Source: Thiogranum sp963752745 (GTDB lineage Bacteria; Pseudomonadota; Gammaproteobacteria; DSM-19610). From it: 64,000 nucleotides of DNA. The number at the start of each line of letters is the position of its first letter. Positions within the stretch are counted from its first letter, which is position 1. The stretch covers positions 56,165 through 120,164 of the forward strand of contig CAVWAK010000014.1 of NCBI GenBank assembly GCA_963752745.1, written 5' to 3'. The notes below the pieces were generated by a model that was not told the origin of the DNA, did not search any database, and saw only the letters and a program-made list of their open reading frames with translations. Position numbers and translations under genes: made by a program. This document shows, one piece after another, positions 17,203 through 25,670 of this stretch.

Positions 17203-18714
17203 GTGTGTGGCATTGTTGGAATAGTATCCGGTGAATCTGTTAATCAGGCAATCTACGATGCACTGACGGTGCTGCAGCATCGCGGTCAGGATGCTGCAGG
17301 TATTATGACCTGCGAAGGTAGCCAGCTGTACCTGCGCAAGAACAACGGCCTGGTGCGGGATGTTTTCCATACCCGTCATATGCTTCGCCTGCGCGGCAAC
17401 ATGGGTATCGGGCACGTACGTTACCCGACAGCAGGGTGTGAAAGCTCGGCGGAAGCCCAGCCTTTCTATGTTAATTCTCCTTACGGTATTTCCCTGGCTC
17501 ACAATGGCAACCTGGTGAATGCCGAGGAACTCAAACAAAATCTGTTTCGTGAAGACCTGCGCCACATCAACACCGAATCGGATTCGGAAATATTGCTTAA
17601 CGTGTTTGCTCACGAGCTGCAACGCCGGGGCAAGCTGGAAATTACTGAAGACGATGTGTTTGCTGCCGTTTCCGGCGTGCATAAACGTTGCCAGGGCGCT
17701 TATGCAGCAGTAGCCATGATTACCGGCTTTGGTATTGTTGCGTTTCGCGATCCGCACGGTATCAGGCCGCTGGTGTATGGCAAGCGGGAAACCGAAAATG
17801 GCAATGAGTACATGGTGGCCTCGGAAAGCGTTGCGCTGGATCCGCAGGGCTTTGAGATCGTCGACGATGTGCGCCCCGGTGAAGCGGTGTTTCTGGGCAA
17901 TGACGGTAGCCTGGCCAAGCGGCAATGTGCCGAACAACCAGCTTATGCACCCTGTATATTTGAGCACGTCTATCTGGCCCGGCCGGATTCCATCATAGAT
18001 GATGTCTCGGTTTACAAGGCACGCCTGCGTATGGGTGAAGTACTCGCAGACAAGATTTTGCGTGAACGGCCGGAACATGACATTGATGTCGTTATTCCCA
18101 TCCCTGATACAAGTCGCACTTCCGCCTTGCAGCTGGCCTTTCGCCTGGGGGTGAAATACCGCGAGGGCTTTATCAAGAACCGCTATATAGGGCGGACCTT
18201 CATAATGCCTGGTCAGCAGCAGCGCAAGAAATCTGTCCGTCAGAAACTTAATGCGATCGATCTTGAATTCAAGGACAAGAATGTCATGCTGGTGGACGAT
18301 TCCATTGTACGTGGCACGACTTCGCAGCAGATCATCCAGATGGCACGTGATGCGGGCGCCAGTAACGTCTACTTTGCTTCGGCTGCGCCGCCCGTACGCT
18401 ATCCAAATGTTTATGGTATTGACATGCCCATTAAGAGCGAGCTTATTGCGCATGACCGCACAGTAGATGAAATTGCGGCCGCCATCGGCGCGGACTGGCT
18501 GATCTACCAGGATCTTGAGGATCTGGTGCAGGCTGTGCAAAAGGGTAACCCGCAAATTACGGCCTTTGATTGTTCGGTATTTACCGGTGAGTATGTTACC
18601 GATGGCGTCACTCTTGAGTACCTGGATCACCTGGAGTATTTGCGCAGCGATACAGCCAAGGAGGACAGGCGCACTGCAGATCACGAAGTGATTGAGTTGC
18701 ATAATAATGCTTGA
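17203..18714 (+). CDS. purF: Amidophosphoribosyltransferase
   Basis: This is the first committed step of purine synthesis, making phosphoribosylamine from PRPP and glutamine. It has 503 residues and a GTG start. The next residue is Cys2, which becomes the N-terminal nucleophile of the Ntn glutaminase (MCGIVGIVSGESVNQAIYDA). The PRPP-binding loop is VMLVDDSIVRGTTSQQII. An equally long open frame on the opposite strand (17197-18729) is a shadow of this gene. It follows cvpA by 13 bases. Confidence 0.97.
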   Translation: MCGIVGIVSGESVNQAIYDALTVLQHRGQDAAGIMTCEGSQLYLRKNNGLVRDVFHTRHMLRLRGNMGIGHVRYPTAGCESSAEAQPFYVNSPYGISLAHNGNLVNAEELKQNLFREDLRHINTESDSEILLNVFAHELQRRGKLEITEDDVFAAVSGVHKRCQGAYAAVAMITGFGIVAFRDPHGIRPLVYGKRETENGNEYMVASESVALDPQGFEIVDDVRPGEAVFLGNDGSLAKRQCAEQPAYAPCIFEHVYLARPDSIIDDVSVYKARLRMGEVLADKILRERPEHDIDVVIPIPDTSRTSALQLAFRLGVKYREGFIKNRYIGRTFIMPGQQQRKKSVRQKLNAIDLEFKDKNVMLVDDSIVRGTTSQQIIQMARDAGASNVYFASAAPPVRYPNVYGIDMPIKSELIAHDRTVDEIAAAIGADWLIYQDLEDLVQAVQKGNPQITAFDCSVFTGEYVTDGVTLEYLDHLEYLRSDTAKEDRRTADHEVIELHNNA

Positions 18715-18747
18715 CGAGGTCGGCAGCACCGGTCTAGTCTTTCACCA

Positions 18748-18802
18748 ATGCGCCGATTTGAGAATTCAGCTTGCGGGCGCTTAATAAATTCGGCTAAAGC
18801 GT
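18748..18802 (+). promoter_or_regulatory. SAM-II riboswitch aptamer upstream of metZ
   Basis: P1 is formed by GCGCC (18750-18754) and GGCGC (18776-18780). The conserved loop GATTTGA and TTGC lie between them. GAATT (18762-18766) can pair with AATTC (18787-18791), giving the H-type pseudoknot that defines the class. The 3' strand reads AATAAATTCGGCTAAAGC, with the invariant ATAAAT and GCTAAA blocks known from the metagenomic SAM-II aptamer. The class binds S-adenosylmethionine and normally represses methionine-biosynthesis genes. It lies 84 bases before metZ, and an intrinsic terminator follows. Confidence 0.85.
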
Positions 18803-18806
18803 TAGC

Positions 18807-18842
18807 ACCTGCTTTCGTGGTTAGTCGGAGGCGGGTTTTTTT
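18807..18842 (+). terminator. Intrinsic terminator between SAM-II aptamer and metZ
   Basis: ACCTGCTTTCG (18807-18817) pairs with CGGAGGCGGGT (18826-18836), eleven pairs with three G-U, loop TGGTTAGT, followed by a seven-T run. It directly follows the aptamer, so it is probably the expression platform, ending transcription when SAM is bound. A small hairpin GCTAA/TTAGC (18793-18797 and 18802-18806) overlaps the 3' aptamer strand and could be the competing fold. The structure could also simply end purF transcripts. Confidence 0.65.
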
Positions 18843-18886
18843 GTGCCCGCCGTTTTCGTCTGATTTTGTTTTACAGGGTGATCAAT

Positions 18887-20071
18887 ATGTCCGACCAGGA
18901 ATTTTCTCCCGGGTTTGAAACTTTAGCGGTACGCGCCGGCCAGCGGCGCACCGGTGAACATGAACATGCGGAACCGATTTTCCCCACATCCAGCTATGTA
19001 TTCAGCAGTGCGGCGGATGCGGCTGCACGTTTTTCCGGTGAAAAACCGGGGAATATTTATTCGCGTTTTACTAATCCAACGGTGCGCACCTTTGAAGAGC
19101 GTCTGGCAGCACTTGAAGGTGGTGAACGCTGCGTGGCGACGTCTTCCGGTATGGCGGCCATCTATGCAACTTGTGCGGGGCTGCTGTCTGCAGGCGCACA
19201 TATTGTCTCTTCGCGCAGTATATTCGGCAGTACAACATTGTTGTTCAACAACTACTTGCAGAAGTTTGGTATTGAGACCAGCTTCGTTGCACAGCACGAT
19301 CTGGGTGCATGGGAGCAGGCCATTCGCCCCGAGACCCGTCTGTTGTTCCTGGAGACACCCTCAAACCCGTTAACAGAAGTTGCTGATATCAGCGCACTTG
19401 CGAAACTTGCACATAAACACGATTGTCTTCTGGTGGTGGATAACTGCTTCTGCACACCTGCCTTGCAGCGTCCACTGGAACTGGGTGCCGATATCGTTAT
19501 CCATTCTGCGACCAAATACCTGGACGGTCAGGGGCGTTGTGTTGGCGGGGCGGTGGTTGGCAGTGATGCTGTTGTCGGTGAGGGAGTGTACGGTTTCCTG
19601 CGCACCTGTGGCCCGACCATGAGCCCGTTTAACGCGTGGGTTTTCCTGAAAGGGCTGGAAACCCTGTCGTTGCGTATGCGTGCGCACTGTGAATCTGCAC
19701 AGCAGGTTGCAGATTGGCTGCAGGATCAGGAACAGGTCAGTCGGGTACACTATCCCGGCCTGGCTTCACATCCGCAGCATGAGTTGGCGGCCCGCCAGCA
19801 GCAGGGGTTTGGTGGCATTGTATCGTTTGAGCTGGATGGAGGGCAGGACGCGGCATGGCGGTTAATTGATGCAACCCGGGTGTGTTCGATTACTGCCAAC
19901 CTTGGCGATACCAAGACCACTATTACGCACCCGGCGACGACAACACATGGGCGCCTGACACCCGAGCAGCTTGCCGAGTCAGGTATCACAGACGGCCTGG
20001 TCCGGGTAGCTGTTGGCCTGGAAACCGTGGACGATCTCTGTGCGGATCTGGCGCGTGGCTTGAAGGAGTAA
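18887..20071 (+). CDS. metZ: O-succinylhomoserine sulfhydrylase
   Basis: This PLP enzyme makes homocysteine directly from O-succinylhomoserine and sulfide in methionine synthesis. It has 394 residues from the ATG at 18887; an upstream in-frame start at 18866 adds seven unconserved residues. The PLP lysine is in HSATKYLDGQGRCVGG. FETLAVRAGQ, NIYSRFTNPT and TTTHGRLTPEQLAESGI are typical of the Cys/Met metabolism family. The sulfhydrylase identity rather than cystathionine synthase rests on position after purF, as in Pseudomonas, and on the SAM-II control. Confidence 0.92.
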   Translation: MSDQEFSPGFETLAVRAGQRRTGEHEHAEPIFPTSSYVFSSAADAAARFSGEKPGNIYSRFTNPTVRTFEERLAALEGGERCVATSSGMAAIYATCAGLLSAGAHIVSSRSIFGSTTLLFNNYLQKFGIETSFVAQHDLGAWEQAIRPETRLLFLETPSNPLTEVADISALAKLAHKHDCLLVVDNCFCTPALQRPLELGADIVIHSATKYLDGQGRCVGGAVVGSDAVVGEGVYGFLRTCGPTMSPFNAWVFLKGLETLSLRMRAHCESAQQVADWLQDQEQVSRVHYPGLASHPQHELAARQQQGFGGIVSFELDGGQDAAWRLIDATRVCSITANLGDTKTTITHPATTTHGRLTPEQLAESGITDGLVRVAVGLETVDDLCADLARGLKE

Positions 20072-20075
20072 AGTA

Positions 20076-20780
20076 ATGATGAAACGATTAGGACTGTTGC
20101 TGTTATGTGTGGCTCCGTTATCGGTTTGGTCGCCACTCGCCAGTGCTGACAAGGATAAAGTTGAGGACCAGGTCAACTTCCAGGTTGAGGCTGGCAGGGA
20201 TGTTGATAATGATCGTGTCGTTGCCATACTCAGTGCGACAGCCGAAAACCGGGATCCCGCCAAGCTGGCCGAGCAGATTAATACCGACATGCACTGGGCT
20301 GTGCAACAGATGAAAAACCAAACAGCAATAAAGACGCAAAGTGGTAGTTACCAGACATACCCGGTATACGATGACAAAAAAATTATTCGTTGGCGTGGGC
20401 GTCAGGATCTGCAGCTGGAATCGGGTGATGTAGACGTGTTAAGCAAGGTGTTGGGTGATTTGCAGGAACGCCTGCAAATACAGTCGCTGCAGTTTTCGGT
20501 GTCACCGGAAAAACTTGCGACTGTTGAATCTGCCTTGATCGAAGAGGCTCTGGCAGCATTCCGGAAACGTGCCACACTGATCAGTCGTTCGCTGGATGCC
20601 GGGGATTACGGGTTGGTCGATATGTCGATACATACTGGTGGTGTGCGCCAGCCGATACCCATGCGGGCAGAAGCCGCTTCGCTGGTTAGTCGGGCGTCCT
20701 CATCTGCGCCGACGATTGAGCAGGGCACCAGCCGTGTAAACGTGCAGGTCAGTGGCCGGATTCAATTGCAGCGCGATTGA
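20076..20780 (+). CDS. SIMPL-domain (DUF541) periplasmic protein
   Basis: This is a 234-residue protein with a signal peptide (MMKRLGLLLLCVAPLSVWS, cleavage likely after ASA). The mature part has the alternating hydrophobic pattern of SIMPL proteins: VNFQVEAGRDVDNDRVVAIL near the N-terminus and an EEALAAFRKRATLISRSL helix in the second half. The family includes E. coli YggE, linked to oxidative stress but without a firm activity. GGAG lies 7 bases before the first ATG. It follows metZ by 4 bases and so may share its SAM-controlled transcript. Confidence 0.75.
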   Translation: MMKRLGLLLLCVAPLSVWSPLASADKDKVEDQVNFQVEAGRDVDNDRVVAILSATAENRDPAKLAEQINTDMHWAVQQMKNQTAIKTQSGSYQTYPVYDDKKIIRWRGRQDLQLESGDVDVLSKVLGDLQERLQIQSLQFSVSPEKLATVESALIEEALAAFRKRATLISRSLDAGDYGLVDMSIHTGGVRQPIPMRAEAASLVSRASSSAPTIEQGTSRVNVQVSGRIQLQRD

Positions 20781-20782
20781 GC

Positions 20783-21124
20783 TCAGAAGGATGACAGGCT
20801 GATTTTACCGACCCCCCAGCGTTCGAAATCTTCAAAGCTCAGGCGTTCGCCAGGATCCGGATTGAGTGCATGAATTACCCTGGATATATTGACCGTACAC
20901 GTGCTGGATACGGCCCGGTCTATTTTGTCACCGTTGTAGCGTGGCTGGATCAGAAGCAGCTCAACTTCTGCTGCGCCGATCTGGAACGGGTGTTCAACCT
21001 GCACCAGGTAATACTCGTCGCGCATAGGGCCAGGCAGAACGCTGACGCCAGCGGCGTGGATGGGATTGTGACCCTTGTAATCATAGGGTTCGTAGACTTC
21101 GAGGACGTGTTCTTGTTTACTCAT
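20783..21124 (-). CDS. Conserved-looking small protein, function unknown
   Basis: This is a 113-residue protein from the ATG at 21124 (MSKQEHVLEVYEPYDYKGHN), preferred for its GAGGGA about 10 bases upstream; an ATG at 21184 would add 20 residues. It has no signal peptide or membrane helix and is mostly beta-like with an acidic end (GERLSFEDFERWGVGKI). It converges on the SIMPL gene and diverges from the ferritin-like gene. No family is recognised. Confidence 0.55.
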   Translation of the reverse strand: MSKQEHVLEVYEPYDYKGHNPIHAAGVSVLPGPMRDEYYLVQVEHPFQIGAAEVELLLIQPRYNGDKIDRAVSSTCTVNISRVIHALNPDPGERLSFEDFERWGVGKISLSSF

Positions 21125-21252
21125 TTTGGGTTGTCCCTCGATGTGTAATGATTTCAGCATGGACTTTGTCCGTTCGGCTGTCAAAATAATCCTTTGAAAT
21201 AGGCTCGATTAAACCCCTTAATCAGGTAATAACAACTTGATTTATATAATAA

Positions 21253-22074
21253 ATGCAAGATATCAATAACAGCCTGTTTACACTGGCGGAATTGTGCATC
21301 AGGTGCGCTGATCCGGTGGAAAAGTGTGCCTTGACCGATGAGGTTTATGGCCGGCTGCTAAGCGGGGAACTAAACCTTGACGAGAATAAACTGCCTGCGC
21401 CAATTGGTGAGCCCGGGAGACCGTCGCGGCCACATCTGGTAGAACCGCGTGAATTACCCAGGCGAAGGCTGGGTACTGCAGAAGGCCGGGCGACCCTGTT
21501 ACATGCGCTGGCGCATATCGAATTCAATGCCATTAATCTGGCCTGGGATGCGGTGTACCGTTTCCGTGGCTTACCCGCCGAATATTACCGTGACTGGGCC
21601 AGGGTGGCCCACGAAGAGTCGCTGCATTTCCGTTTGTTGTGTGAGCGGCTGGAAGATCTGGGCTCTGTGTATGGAGAATTTGATGCGCATAATGGGCTCT
21701 GGGAGATGGCCTGCAAGACGGCACATGATCCGCTGGTGCGTATGGCGCTGGTACCACGAGTACTTGAGGCGCGAGGGCTGGATGTTACTCCGGGGATCCT
21801 GAAACGTTTGCAGCAGGCTGGCGACAATGCAGCGGTAAAGGTCCTGGAAATTATCTTGCGTGACGAGATAGGCCACGTGGAAATCGGAAGCCGCTGGTAT
21901 CGTTACCTGTGTGAACAGCGTGGCCAGGACCCGGAGGCAACATTTGCCGGTTTACTTGATGAGTACGTACCGGGCCAGATTAAGAAACCGTTTCATTATG
22001 AGGCTCGCCTGAAGGCGGGATTCAGCGAAAAGGAGATGCAGTACCTGGAGAAGCTTAGCGCTTCCAGAGACTGA
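21253..22074 (+). CDS. Ferritin-like domain protein (DUF455 family)
   Basis: This is a 273-residue, mostly helical protein. The two halves of a diiron site are visible: HIEFNAINLAWDA plus HEESLHFRLL, and then RDEIGHVEIGSRW late in the chain. This Glu and E-x-x-H spacing is that of the DUF455 branch of the ferritin-like superfamily. Some relatives are linked to tRNA or metal metabolism, but the reaction is not established. No Shine-Dalgarno sequence is seen. A TATAAT lies only 2 bases before the ATG, which would place a transcription start inside the gene, so the start or the promoter assignment is uncertain. Confidence 0.8.
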   Translation: MQDINNSLFTLAELCIRCADPVEKCALTDEVYGRLLSGELNLDENKLPAPIGEPGRPSRPHLVEPRELPRRRLGTAEGRATLLHALAHIEFNAINLAWDAVYRFRGLPAEYYRDWARVAHEESLHFRLLCERLEDLGSVYGEFDAHNGLWEMACKTAHDPLVRMALVPRVLEARGLDVTPGILKRLQQAGDNAAVKVLEIILRDEIGHVEIGSRWYRYLCEQRGQDPEATFAGLLDEYVPGQIKKPFHYEARLKAGFSEKEMQYLEKLSASRD

Positions 22075-22088
22075 ATGATTGTGATTGT

Positions 22089-22793
22089 ATGACGATAAAA
22101 TCAATTCTGTTGGCCTTGTTGGTCATGCTGGTCTCCAGTGTGAGGGCAGACGGTGATAATGTTTCTGCAACGATACTCTGGTACGCGGAGCAGGAGCCGG
22201 GGGTTGATCCGTATCGTGTGAGGTATATTGTCACGCCGGATTTCCTGCGGTCTGATGACGGTGTTGATAGCGAAGATTTTCTGCTCTTCGACCGCAAGCA
22301 AAAAACTATTTACAGTGTGATGGGCGAAAACCGTTCGATACTGCAGATTGATGCCGGGGTGGAAACCTACGCAGCTCCGCAGGAGCTGGCGATGCGAGTA
22401 GAGAGGCGTGCGGAAACGCAGGCGCCCAAAGTGGGTGGTCGACCACCGGTTGCGCTGGAGCTGCTGGCCGGCGAAACGGTGTGTAAATCAGCCGTTATTG
22501 CTCCAGGTTTTCTTGACGATGAACGCAAGGTGTTTCGTGAGTTCAGCCATGTGGTCGCGGCTCAGCAGGCCAGAACGATGAACAACACGCCGCCTGAGCT
22601 GCGCACGCATTGTTTTCTTGCGCGTTATCTGTACGCACATGACTTCCATCTCGCTGAGGGTATGTTGCTCGCAGAATGGAGTCCGAGTGGCGAGCGGCGT
22701 GAGTTGGTCGACATTGAAGAGCATGTCGCTGTTCCGTCGTCGCTATTCGTGGTCCCGGATGACTATACTGTCGTGCGTACCAGTGAGCACTGA
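22089..22793 (+). CDS. Exported protein of unknown function
   Basis: This is a 234-residue protein with a clear signal peptide (MTIKSILLALLVMLVSSVRA). The mature part shows alternating beta-type stretches (RYIVTPDFLRSDD, DFLLFDRKQKTIYSVM), suggesting a periplasmic beta-rich fold. One Cys pair (VCKSAV, HCFLARY) might form a disulfide. It follows the DUF455 gene by 14 bases and is probably co-transcribed with it. No family is recognised. Confidence 0.65.
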   Translation: MTIKSILLALLVMLVSSVRADGDNVSATILWYAEQEPGVDPYRVRYIVTPDFLRSDDGVDSEDFLLFDRKQKTIYSVMGENRSILQIDAGVETYAAPQELAMRVERRAETQAPKVGGRPPVALELLAGETVCKSAVIAPGFLDDERKVFREFSHVVAAQQARTMNNTPPELRTHCFLARYLYAHDFHLAEGMLLAEWSPSGERRELVDIEEHVAVPSSLFVVPDDYTVVRTSEH

Positions 22794-22813
22794 TCAGTCG
22801 GATTGTTGCCCGT

Positions 22814-23539
22814 TCAGCAAATAGGCAGGGCGCGCAGCTCGCACCGGTCGGCATTGACCTCCAGCACACTGCCCAGTTCATACCAGTCACCAAGCACAAT
22901 GCGCTGCAGGGTTCTTCCCTCGTGTTCAAATTCATGTACCCCGGGGCGATGAGTATGGCCATGGATCAGGCGTTCCGCACCGCTGGCAATCAATGTACGA
23001 AGCACCTCGCCCTGGTTAACATCCATAATGTATTCGTCCTTGTCGCGCGAACTCAGTTCACTGAGTTCGCGCGCTTCCAGTGCCAGCTGCAGGCGTTCCT
23101 CGACCGGTAATGAGAGCGCCTGGCGCTGCCATTCAGGGTCGCGCAAGCGGCCGCGCAGCTGCTGATATTCCTGGTCGTCGGTGCATAGCGAATCGCCATG
23201 CATCAGCAGTGTCCGGGTCCCATGGAGGTCCAGGAGTACCGGGTCTTCCAGCAATTTACAGCCGGTTTCGCGGGCAAAGGTTTCCCCAATCAGGAAATCA
23301 CGGTTTCCGTGCATGAGCAGGACTGGCGTGCCGCTGGCATTACATTGGGCAAGGGCTGTCTTTACCGGTAAAAAAGCAGCCTCCGGATGATCGTCGCCGA
23401 CCCAGGCTTCAAACAGGTCACCGAGGATATACAGGGCCTGGGCTTGCCCCTGAATGGATTGCAGATAGGCGAGAAAGCCGTCGACAATATGTGGTCGCGA
23501 GGGGTGCAGGTGCAGGTCGGAGATAAAGAGATATGTCAT
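22814..23539 (-). CDS. lpxH: UDP-2,3-diacylglucosamine diphosphatase
   Basis: This metallophosphoesterase hydrolyses UDP-diacylglucosamine to lipid X in lipid A synthesis. It has 241 residues. The five metal motifs are in order: ISDLHLHPS, GDLFEAWVGDDH, GNRDFLIG, HGDSLCTDD and GHTHRPGVH. It lies next to ppiB and cysS-folD as in Pseudomonas, and shows that the organism makes an LPS-type outer membrane. Confidence 0.95.
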   Translation of the reverse strand: MTYLFISDLHLHPSRPHIVDGFLAYLQSIQGQAQALYILGDLFEAWVGDDHPEAAFLPVKTALAQCNASGTPVLLMHGNRDFLIGETFARETGCKLLEDPVLLDLHGTRTLLMHGDSLCTDDQEYQQLRGRLRDPEWQRQALSLPVEERLQLALEARELSELSSRDKDEYIMDVNQGEVLRTLIASGAERLIHGHTHRPGVHEFEHEGRTLQRIVLGDWYELGSVLEVNADRCELRALPIC

Positions 23540-23597
23540 CGTGCGGCGACTGCTTTACCTCTGTTCCGGACAATCGGGTTCGGAACAGAGGCTTTGG

Positions 23598-24095
23598 TCA
23601 TTCTTCGATGGTGACGTTCTCGATGATTACGTCGTCCTGCGGTACATCCTGGTGCCCGGCACGGGTGGTAGTCGCGACCTTTTCGATAGCCTGAAGTACG
23701 TCCAGTCCGTCAGTTACCTTGCCGAATACACAATAGCCCCAGCCCTGCCCGGTGGGAGCGGTATGGTTTAGGAAACCGTTATCCTTGGCATTAATGAAAA
23801 ACTGTGCAGTCGCCGAGTTAGGGTCGTTTGTACGTGCCATGGCGATACTGCCAAGATCGTTCTGCAGGCCGTTATCCGCCTCATTCTTGATCGGTTCCCG
23901 GCAGGTTTTCTGCGACATGCCAGGCTCAAAGCCGCCACCCTGGACCATGAAGCCGGGGATTACGCGATGGAAGATGGTGCCGTCGTAGAAACCCGAACGG
24001 GCGTATTCGAGAAAGTTGGCCACAGTCTCCGGTGCCTTGTCGGCATCCAGCTCCAGAACGATGGCGCCCATGTTGGTTTGCATACGCACGGTCAC
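23598..24095 (-). CDS. ppiB: Peptidyl-prolyl cis-trans isomerase B (cyclophilin)
   Basis: This is a 165-residue cytoplasmic cyclophilin. The active-site residues lie in TIFHRVIPGFMVQGGGFEPG, MARTNDPNSATAQFFINAKD and GWGYCVFGKVTDG. A GTG start at 24095 is chosen because AGGAG lies 8 bases before it and the resulting length matches E. coli PpiB (164). Longer in-frame starts extend into the promoter region. It lies 58 bases from lpxH in the same direction. Confidence 0.93.
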   Translation of the reverse strand: MTVRMQTNMGAIVLELDADKAPETVANFLEYARSGFYDGTIFHRVIPGFMVQGGGFEPGMSQKTCREPIKNEADNGLQNDLGSIAMARTNDPNSATAQFFINAKDNGFLNHTAPTGQGWGYCVFGKVTDGLDVLQAIEKVATTTRAGHQDVPQDDVIIENVTIEE

Positions 24096-24206
24096 GGTAA
24101 TATCTCCTGTCATACGGTTCGGTCGCGTATCATAACGGTTTCCGCGCCACCAACCAATTTTTGATACTATGCGCATGGTTTCTACCGGCCGAAATTTGAA
24201 AATTTA

Positions 24207-25670
24207 ATGCACAACCCTTCCGTAAAGACCCGATTTGCACCCAGCCCGACGGGCGAAATTCACCTCGGCAATCTGCGCACAGCATTGTTTAATGCGCTGT
24301 ATGCCAGGCGTGAGCAAGGCACTTTCCTGCTGCGCATAGAGAATACGGATGCCGAACGCAGCAAGCAGGAATTTGAACAGGCGCTGATGGATGACTTGCG
24401 CTGGCTGGGCCTTGACTGGCAAGAGGGCCCTGACGCTAATGGTTCGCATGGTCCCTATCACCAGTCGGCGCGGTCAGAGATCTATGCCCGCTATTACCAG
24501 TCTCTGGAGGCCGAGGGCGCCTGTTATCCATGCTTTTGTGGCGAGACCCATTTAAAACTGGCACGTAAAGCGCAACGTGCGGCCGGTCAGCCGCCCAAAT
24601 ACCCGGGCACCTGTGCAAATCTTTCAGCTGGAGAAATTCAGAACAAGCTTGCAGAGGGCGGTAAGCCCACTTTGAGGTTTCGAGTGCCATCTGGCCAGAT
24701 GATCGAATTCGAGGATTTCGCGCGCGGTACACAGCGATTCTCCAGCGATGAAATCGGGGATTTTATTATTCGCCGTAGTGATGGAACGCCATCATTTTTC
24801 TTCACCAATGCGATTGATGATGCCCTGATGGGCGTTAGCCATGTTTTGCGCGGTGAAGATCACCTCACCAATACACCACGTCAACTTATGATACTGACGG
24901 CACTGAACCTGTCCGCGCCTGCCTATGGGCATTTGTCTTTGCTGGTCGGCCCGGATGGAAGCCCGCTTTCCAAGCGCCATGGCAGCCAAAGCGTACGGCA
25001 GTTGCGCGAAGCCGGTTATTTACCCGCTGGTATCCTGAATTATCTGGCCCGGCTGGGTCACAAGTTTGATGCCGACCACTATCTCGGGCTGCCGGAACTC
25101 GCCGAACACTTTGACCTTTCCAGGCTGGGCAGGGCACCGGCGCGATTCGATGATGCGCAATTGCGCTATTGGCAGAAAGAGGCTGTAGTCGCAGCATCCA
25201 GTGCGGAACTTGTTGACTGGTTCTGCCAGTCTGCACAAGGTCAGCAGTTGCCGGCTGGATGGAATGCGCAACGCATACAGGGCTTGATCGATGTAGTGCG
25301 TGACAATATTGAATTGCCGTCAGATGTTGGTGAATGGTTGCACAGATTGTCGGCAGATATCCTGGAAATCAATGAGCCTGAACGTGCAGTCGTTCAGGCT
25401 GCCGGTGAAGCATTTTTCAATGCGGCGCTGCTCCAGCTTGACGCCGGTCCCGATGGTTTTAAATCGTTCGCGAAGGCTGTGGGGCAGGCTGTCGGTGTCA
25501 AGGGCAAGCAACTGTTTATGCCATTACGCATTGCACTCACCGGTATGGCTCATGGCCCCGAAATGGCGCGAGTGTGGGACTGGCTGGGCCAGGACTGTTG
25601 CCGTACGCGCTTGCAGGCAGCGTTGAAACTCTGTGTTGATGGAGCACAATCTCATGCTGAAACTGTTTAA
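24207..25670 (+). CDS. gltX: Glutamyl-tRNA synthetase
   Basis: This is a 487-residue class I synthetase. The HIGH-type motif is in SPTGEIHLGNLRTALFN and the KMSKS-type motif in LSKRHGSQSVRQL. It is the glutamate rather than glutamine enzyme by motifs such as LLRIENTDAERSKQEFEQA. The zinc-knuckle Cys residues CFC and GTC remain, but the His that follows in E. coli (CRH) is not present (CAN). In Pseudomonas this slot between ppiB and cysS holds glnS. It could be the main GluRS or a second type that charges tRNA-Gln for later amidation. Its last 17 bases overlap cysS. Confidence 0.93.
   Translation: MHNPSVKTRFAPSPTGEIHLGNLRTALFNALYARREQGTFLLRIENTDAERSKQEFEQALMDDLRWLGLDWQEGPDANGSHGPYHQSARSEIYARYYQSLEAEGACYPCFCGETHLKLARKAQRAAGQPPKYPGTCANLSAGEIQNKLAEGGKPTLRFRVPSGQMIEFEDFARGTQRFSSDEIGDFIIRRSDGTPSFFFTNAIDDALMGVSHVLRGEDHLTNTPRQLMILTALNLSAPAYGHLSLLVGPDGSPLSKRHGSQSVRQLREAGYLPAGILNYLARLGHKFDADHYLGLPELAEHFDLSRLGRAPARFDDAQLRYWQKEAVVAASSAELVDWFCQSAQGQQLPAGWNAQRIQGLIDVVRDNIELPSDVGEWLHRLSADILEINEPERAVVQAAGEAFFNAALLQLDAGPDGFKSFAKAVGQAVGVKGKQLFMPLRIALTGMAHGPEMARVWDWLGQDCCRTRLQAALKLCVDGAQSHAETV

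Noticed and set aside
17197..18729. Open frame of 510 codons on the minus strand opposite purF
   Set aside because: It is antisense to a complete, strongly conserved purF, has no recognisable domain and owes its length to codon bias.
21245..21250. TATAAT as promoter of the DUF455 gene
   Set aside because: It ends 2 bases before the start codon, so the transcript would begin inside the gene. It is more likely chance AT-richness, or the start codon lies further downstream.
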